The notes under the pieces were generated by a model. That model had not been told where the DNA came from. It searched no databases and worked only from the letters and a program-made list of their open reading frames with translations. From positions 930,001-994,000 of the forward strand of contig JADJXS010000001.1 in the NCBI GenBank assembly GCA_016710275.1: 64,000 nt of DNA. Reading direction: 5' to 3'. Every line of letters begins with the position of its first letter. Within the stretch, counting starts at the first letter, position 1. A program made the position numbers and the translations under genes. Of the stretch, positions 60,153 through 64,000 are shown one piece after another. Source of the stretch: Phycisphaerales bacterium (lineage in GTDB: Bacteria; Planctomycetota; Phycisphaerae; UBA1845; Fen-1342).

Positions 60153-60659
60153 TCAGGCCGGCGCCGCGCACGCGGCGTCGCGGCGAGCGCCGGGACCGCC
60201 CAGTAGCTCAAACTGCCGCCGGTGCCGCTCCCGCAGCCGCTGGTCCGTCTCGGCCAGGGCCGCGTCCTGATCGGCCAGGTTCAGGTGCCGCAGCACCAGT
60301 TGGCCCTTGAGCGTCGGCCGGCCGTCCACCGTCCCGGATGCCTGGAAGACACTCTCCCCGGCGTCCAGTTGACGGCAGGAAACCTCCACATCGAGCGTCC
60401 GTCCGGGCTGGACGAACGACTTATATGTAACGTTCCGCGCCTCGCGCAGCAACACGACCGACGGCCCGAAGTCCAGCGACGCACGCACCAGCCAGGCCGC
60501 TGCCTGCGTCAGCGCCTCCAGCATCAGCACCCCGGGAAGCACCGGAAACCGCGGAAAGTGATCCTGCAGGTATTCCTCCGCCAGCGACACGCTCTTGTGC
60601 GCGATCAGCCGCTGACCCGGCTCCCACAAGCTGATGCGATCCACCAGAACGAATTTCAC
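60153..60659 (-). CDS. FabZ/FabA-like HotDog dehydratase (2)
   Basis: 168 residues from the GTG at 60659 (KFVLVDRISLWEPGQRLIAH); the frame continues to a GTG at 60782, which would add ~41 residues. The catalytic pair is again His34 (QDHFPRFPVLPGVL) and Glu48 (LMLEALTQAAAWLV). Both dehydratases keep these at the same positions and share EPG and LAEE motifs. The C-terminus has an extra Arg/Glu-rich helix. Likely first gene of the cluster, separated from the divergent ribBA start by about 215 bp. Confidence 0.82.
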   Translation of the reverse strand: MKFVLVDRISLWEPGQRLIAHKSVSLAEEYLQDHFPRFPVLPGVLMLEALTQAAAWLVRASLDFGPSVVLLREARNVTYKSFVQPGRTLDVEVSCRQLDAGESVFQASGTVDGRPTLKGQLVLRHLNLADQDAALAETDQRLRERHRRQFELLGGPGARRDAACAAPA

Positions 60660-60874
60660 CGCGGCGCTCGCTCCGACCCAGAATTCGCCCCGGCTGCGCC
60701 GTCCGGCCAACGGGGGCAGGAGCCGACGCACCGCCGACGGCGCAAGCGGGGGATCATATCCTCCCGATCCGTCATCCGCCACCGGACCGCGGACCTGCTA
60801 CACTCTGGAGTGCCCGGGGCCGGGCGCCGGCGCCCGGCTCGCAGTGGCTCGAAGATCGCCGTGGAGCACCAGTC

Positions 60875-62113
60875 ATGCCGCGTCCGCCGTTCTCACCGAT
60901 TCCGGAGATTCTCGATGAGCTGCGCGCCGGCCGGATGATCGTCCTCGTGGACGACGAGGACCGCGAAAACGAAGGCGACCTCGTCCTGCCGGCTGAGTTC
61001 GCCACGCCCGAGGCGATCAATTTCATGCTCCGCTTCGGCCGCGGGACGCTGTGTGTGGCGCTCTCCGCGGCGCGCTGCGCCAAGCTCAGCCTCGGGCCGC
61101 AAGCGGCGGTCAACACCACTCCGCTGGGCACCGCGTTTACCGTCACCATCGATGCCGCCAACCGGCTGGGGACGACCACCGGCGTCTCCGCCTCTGATCG
61201 CGCGATCACGATCCGTCACTCGGTGGCGGAGGAGGCTCAGCCCGAGGACTTCGCCCGTCCCGGGCACGTCAACCCGCTGATCGCCCGCGATGGCGGCGTC
61301 CTGGTTCGCACCGGCCAGACCGAGGGCAGCGTCGATCTTTGCCGGCTGGCGGGCCTGATGCCCGGCGCTGCGCTGATCGAGGTTCTGAATGACGACGGCA
61401 GCATGGCCCGTGTGCCGGAGCTGACGGAGTTCTGCCGCACCCATCAACTGAAAATGGCCACCATCGCCGATCTGGTTGAATTCCGCATGCAGCGGGAGCG
61501 GGTCGTCGAGCGCGTGGAGACGGTCCCCATCCGCAACCGCTTCGGCGATTGGCAGCTCTTCGCATATCACTCGCACGCCGACGGCACCACGCACGTCGCG
61601 CTGTGCATGGGCGGCATCGGCGATCCCGCCGACCCGCGGGCGGATGAGCCGGCGCTGGTGCGGGTTCACTCGGAATGCCTGACCGGCGACGTGTTCGGCT
61701 CCATGCGCTGCGAGTGCGGCGACCAGCTTGACGCTGCGATGGAGGCGGTCGCGGCGGCCGGGCGCGGCGTCGTCGTCTATCTTCGAGGGCATGAGGGGCG
61801 GGGAATCGGCCTGATCAACAAGCTGCGCGCCTACCGACTGCAGGATGAGGGGCTGGACACGGTCGAGGCGAATGAGCGGCTCGGGCTGCCGGCCGACCGG
61901 CGTGACTATGGCGTCGGGGCGCAGATTCTGCGCGACCTGGGCCTGTCGCGCATCCGCATCCTCACCAACAACCCCAAGAAGGTCTCGCGGCTGGAGGTCT
62001 ACGGACTTCAGGTTGCGGAACAGCTTCCACTGGAAGCCACCGCGACGGACTCCAATCGGCGCTATCTGCAAACCAAGAAGGAAAAGCTCGGTCACACGCT
62101 GCGCAATGTATAG
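60875..62113 (+). CDS. ribBA: Bifunctional DHBP synthase / GTP cyclohydrolase II
   Basis: 412 residues. The N-terminal RibB domain converts ribulose 5-phosphate to 3,4-dihydroxy-2-butanone 4-phosphate: LVDDEDRENEGDLVLPAEF, then ARPGHVNPLIARDGGVLVRT and TEGSVDLCRLAG. The RibA domain (from ~205) opens GTP in the first step of the other branch. It has zinc ligands Cys268, Cys279 and Cys281 (ECLTGDVFGSMRCECGDQL), catalytic YLRGHEGRGIGL, and LTNNPKKV. Both start riboflavin synthesis. ATG 60875 has GGAG about nine bases upstream. No FMN riboswitch was seen upstream. Other rib genes are not in the window. Confidence 0.95.
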   Translation: MPRPPFSPIPEILDELRAGRMIVLVDDEDRENEGDLVLPAEFATPEAINFMLRFGRGTLCVALSAARCAKLSLGPQAAVNTTPLGTAFTVTIDAANRLGTTTGVSASDRAITIRHSVAEEAQPEDFARPGHVNPLIARDGGVLVRTGQTEGSVDLCRLAGLMPGAALIEVLNDDGSMARVPELTEFCRTHQLKMATIADLVEFRMQRERVVERVETVPIRNRFGDWQLFAYHSHADGTTHVALCMGGIGDPADPRADEPALVRVHSECLTGDVFGSMRCECGDQLDAAMEAVAAAGRGVVVYLRGHEGRGIGLINKLRAYRLQDEGLDTVEANERLGLPADRRDYGVGAQILRDLGLSRIRILTNNPKKVSRLEVYGLQVAEQLPLEATATDSNRRYLQTKKEKLGHTLRNV

Positions 62114-62433
62114 CGCGGGAATCCGGGGCCGTTCCGTCGCGAATTTCGTGCGTTGACGCCGAGATAGCCGGGCTTGATCCTGCCCGCAGCGGGTGGCCCG
62201 CAAGCGCTCCCGATCGCGCATTGTGTGGCCCGGCTCGCTCATGGGTCGCGGACAGTTTGCGCGCGGCCCGGCTTGACAGCGGGGCGGTTCCTACTAACAG
62301 TTGATGGCGGGGATCAGCCGGTAACGTTGGGGAAGATCGACCCGGCGCGCCGATGAAGCATTGCGCCGGGCGGCGGTGAATCCGACCGCAGAAGCGTTGT
62401 AACAGCAATGTCAGCAAAGATTTAGAGGCTGTG
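62114..62433. other. Intergenic region ribBA-topA
   Basis: 320 bp. It holds the promoter candidate at 62273-62300 and no plausible coding sequence. No terminator stem with a T run is seen after ribBA. Confidence 0.5.
62273..62300 (+). promoter_or_regulatory. topA: Promoter candidate for topA
   Basis: A consensus TTGACA at 62273-62278 and, after 16 bp, TAACAG at 62295-62300 (weak -10). It would give a leader of about 125 bases before the topA ATG. Confidence 0.35.
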
Positions 62434-64000
62434 ATGGCGAAGACGAAGGCGGGCGGACGAAAACTGGTGATTGTCGAATCGCCGGCCAAGGCCAAGACAA
62501 TCAACAAGTATCTCGGCGACGATTTCGTCGTGAAGGCGTCCATGGGGCATGTTCGCGACCTGCCTCAGCGGGACTTCGGGATCAACATAAGCGAAGGATT
62601 CAGACCGACTTACGCGATTCTGCCCAGCCGCCTCAAAGTCATCACCGAGCTGCGCAAGCTGGCCTCAGCCGCCGACGAAATCTATCTGGCGACCGACCGT
62701 GACCGCGAAGGCGAGGCCATCGCCTGGCACCTGGTTGAGGCGCTGAATCTCCCGGAAGAGAAGATCCGCCGCGTCATCTTCAACGAGATCACACGAACGG
62801 CGATTGCCGCCGCGTTTGACCATCCTCATCAGCTGGAGCTGGACCGCGTCAATGCCCAGCAGGCGCGGCGTATCCTCGATCGCATCGTCGGCTATGAGCT
62901 GTCGCCGCTGCTCTGGCGGAAGATCGCCAAGGGGCTGTCCGCCGGGCGGGTGCAATCCGTCGCGGTGCGGCTGATCGTGGAGCGCGAGCGGGAAATCCGC
63001 GCGTTTGTGCCGGAAGAGAGCTGGCAGATCGTCGCCGACTTCAGCGCGGACGCCGCAGCCGCGGGGCGCCTCTCTGCGGATTGGCTGGCGCGGGTCGCCA
63101 AATCTCCGACGCAGAAGGAGCAGTTGGAGTGGCTGCGGCAGCACGACTCCTTCCGCACCGAGCTGGCCGAGGTCAACGGCGCGAAGTTCGCCGCCCGCGA
63201 CGCGGCCGCCGCGCGCAACGCGCTGGAAGCGCTGGGCTGGAGAGTGGAGCGCGAAGCGCGTCGCCCCTTCGATGAATATCGCCGGCTGAACCTGGAGCAG
63301 GTCGAGCTGCACATCGCCCCGATTCCGGGAAGCGAGCCGAACTGCCGGATCGCCGATCTTGCGACCAAGCGCACCACAACGCGCCCTTCGGCGCCGTTCA
63401 CGACGGCGGCGTTGCAGCAGCAGGCCAGCACGCAGTTGCGGTTCAGCGCGTCGCGCACGATGCGCGTCGCGCAGGGGTTGTATGAAGGCGTGGATCTTTC
63501 GGGCGAGGGGCCGATCGGTCTGATCACCTACATGCGTACGGACTCGACGAATCTCTCCAATGAGGCGATCGACGCCGCCCGGCGGTTTATCCGCGGTGAG
63601 TATGGCGACCGCTATCTTCCCGAAGCGCCGGTTTTCTATGGGAAGCGCCAGGCTCGTGCGCAGGAAGCCCACGAAGCGATTCGCCCGACTGATCCCTTTC
63701 GCACGCCCGACAGCCTGCGCGGGAAGCTTTCCGACGAGCAGTTGCGGCTTTATGACCTGATCTGGCGGCGGTTCGTCTCCTGCCAGATGCCCCCGGCGCA
63801 ATGGGATTCCACGTCGGTGACGGTCGAAGCGGCTTCGACCGGCGGCTCATCGTCTCAGGTGGCGAAGTTCACCGGCAGCGGGCGCAAGCTCGTGTTTGAC
63901 GGATTCATGCGCGTGGCGGGCGTCACCAGTGACGACGCGCTGCTGCCGCCGCTCGAGACCGGCCGGCCGGTCGGCCTGCTGGCGCTGATTCCGCGTCAAC
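62434..64000 (+). CDS. topA: DNA topoisomerase I (C-terminus beyond window)
   Basis: 522 residues are visible. The TOPRIM domain has KLVIVESPAKAKTINKYLG and IYLATDRDREGEAIAWHLVE with its metal-binding acidic residues. The arch domains include NAQQARRILDRIVGYELSPL and LSAGRVQSVAVRLIVERERE. The active-site tyrosine is Tyr366 in GLITYMRTDSTNLS. KRQARAQEAHEAIRPT follows, as in all type IA enzymes. It relaxes negative supercoils. The C-terminal zinc fingers would lie beyond 64000. ATG 62434 (with a GTG three bases earlier) follows AGAGG. Confidence 0.96.
   Translation, partial: MAKTKAGGRKLVIVESPAKAKTINKYLGDDFVVKASMGHVRDLPQRDFGINISEGFRPTYAILPSRLKVITELRKLASAADEIYLATDRDREGEAIAWHLVEALNLPEEKIRRVIFNEITRTAIAAAFDHPHQLELDRVNAQQARRILDRIVGYELSPLLWRKIAKGLSAGRVQSVAVRLIVEREREIRAFVPEESWQIVADFSADAAAAGRLSADWLARVAKSPTQKEQLEWLRQHDSFRTELAEVNGAKFAARDAAAARNALEALGWRVEREARRPFDEYRRLNLEQVELHIAPIPGSEPNCRIADLATKRTTTRPSAPFTTAALQQQASTQLRFSASRTMRVAQGLYEGVDLSGEGPIGLITYMRTDSTNLSNEAIDAARRFIRGEYGDRYLPEAPVFYGKRQARAQEAHEAIRPTDPFRTPDSLRGKLSDEQLRLYDLIWRRFVSCQMPPAQWDSTSVTVEAASTGGSSSQVAKFTGSGRKLVFDGFMRVAGVTSDDALLPPLETGRPVGLLALIPRQ

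Noticed and set aside
60780..60874. FMN riboswitch before ribBA
   Set aside because: The region is only about 90 to 215 bp and lacks the conserved RFN core pattern that I could see. A covariance search would decide.
1..64000. tRNA or rRNA genes, insertion sequences and prophage
   Set aside because: Read on both strands for T-arm GTTCRA signatures, transposase and integrase motifs; none found. A tRNAscan/Infernal run would confirm.

Overview
The window is about 64 kb of high-GC bacterial chromosome. Several features together point to a planctomycete, most likely a Phycisphaerae-type lineage. These are a PEP-CTERM protein, secreted proteins ending in paired EF-hand/dockerin-like NFDIDPF tails, very large Cys-rich secreted proteins, S9B peptidases, mixed gene orientation with few operons, and a VWA/glutaminase-like giant. 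No rRNA, tRNA, prophage, insertion sequence or CRISPR array was seen. Both ends cut genes: an OPT-family transporter on the left and topA on the right.

Layout. 1-12.4 kb: OPT transporter, a stand-alone MetG-beta tRNA-binding domain, a lipoprotein, a TPR protein, a TolB-like propeller, a DegT aminotransferase divergent from an MsbA-like ABC exporter with a PDZ-like loop, an EamA permease and a ROK sugar kinase. 12.4-16 kb: a FabG-type reductase and a kynurenine-branch operon (3-hydroxyanthranilate dioxygenase, secreted esterase, ACMS decarboxylase). 16-23 kb: a UVR-motif protein, a YacL-like PIN-TRAM protein, a TPR protein and a 1023-residue double-VWA membrane protein. 23-30.6 kb: islands of palindromic intergenic repeats interleaved with zinc-ribbon proteins, dockerin-tailed proteins, a FlgM-like protein, ChrA and RlmI. 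30.6-38 kb: mutL (split by a one-base frameshift), a PEP-CTERM protein, a radical SAM protein and pyruvate kinase. 38-55 kb: secreted proteins, a candidate small RNA, peptidases (M20, S9B, M91-like), a lipoprotein cyclophilin and a 1929-residue repeat protein. 55-64 kb: a redoxin, YjbQ, a five-gene fatty-acid/polyketide-like cluster, ribBA and topA.

How genes work together. The cluster at 56.5-60.7 kb (two HotDog dehydratases, ACP, an inactive ketosynthase, an active ketosynthase) is transcribed leftward with coupled starts. It looks like a dedicated type II acyl-chain assembly line with a chain-length-factor-like partner. HAAO and ACMSD act on consecutive intermediates of 3-hydroxyanthranilate breakdown.

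The least explained signal is the repeat system at 23.1-23.7, 24.5-25.1, 27.0-27.15 and 30.2-30.5 kb. A 30-bp hairpin with a conserved mismatch, a double hairpin and a third hairpin are joined by 12- or 14-bp periodic arrays. One composite occurs twice in inverted orientation about 7 kb apart, and the units run into coding sequences. Other points to check are the frameshifted mutL, the promoter-hairpin-terminator transcript at 39.9-40.06 kb and the M91 effector-like protease.
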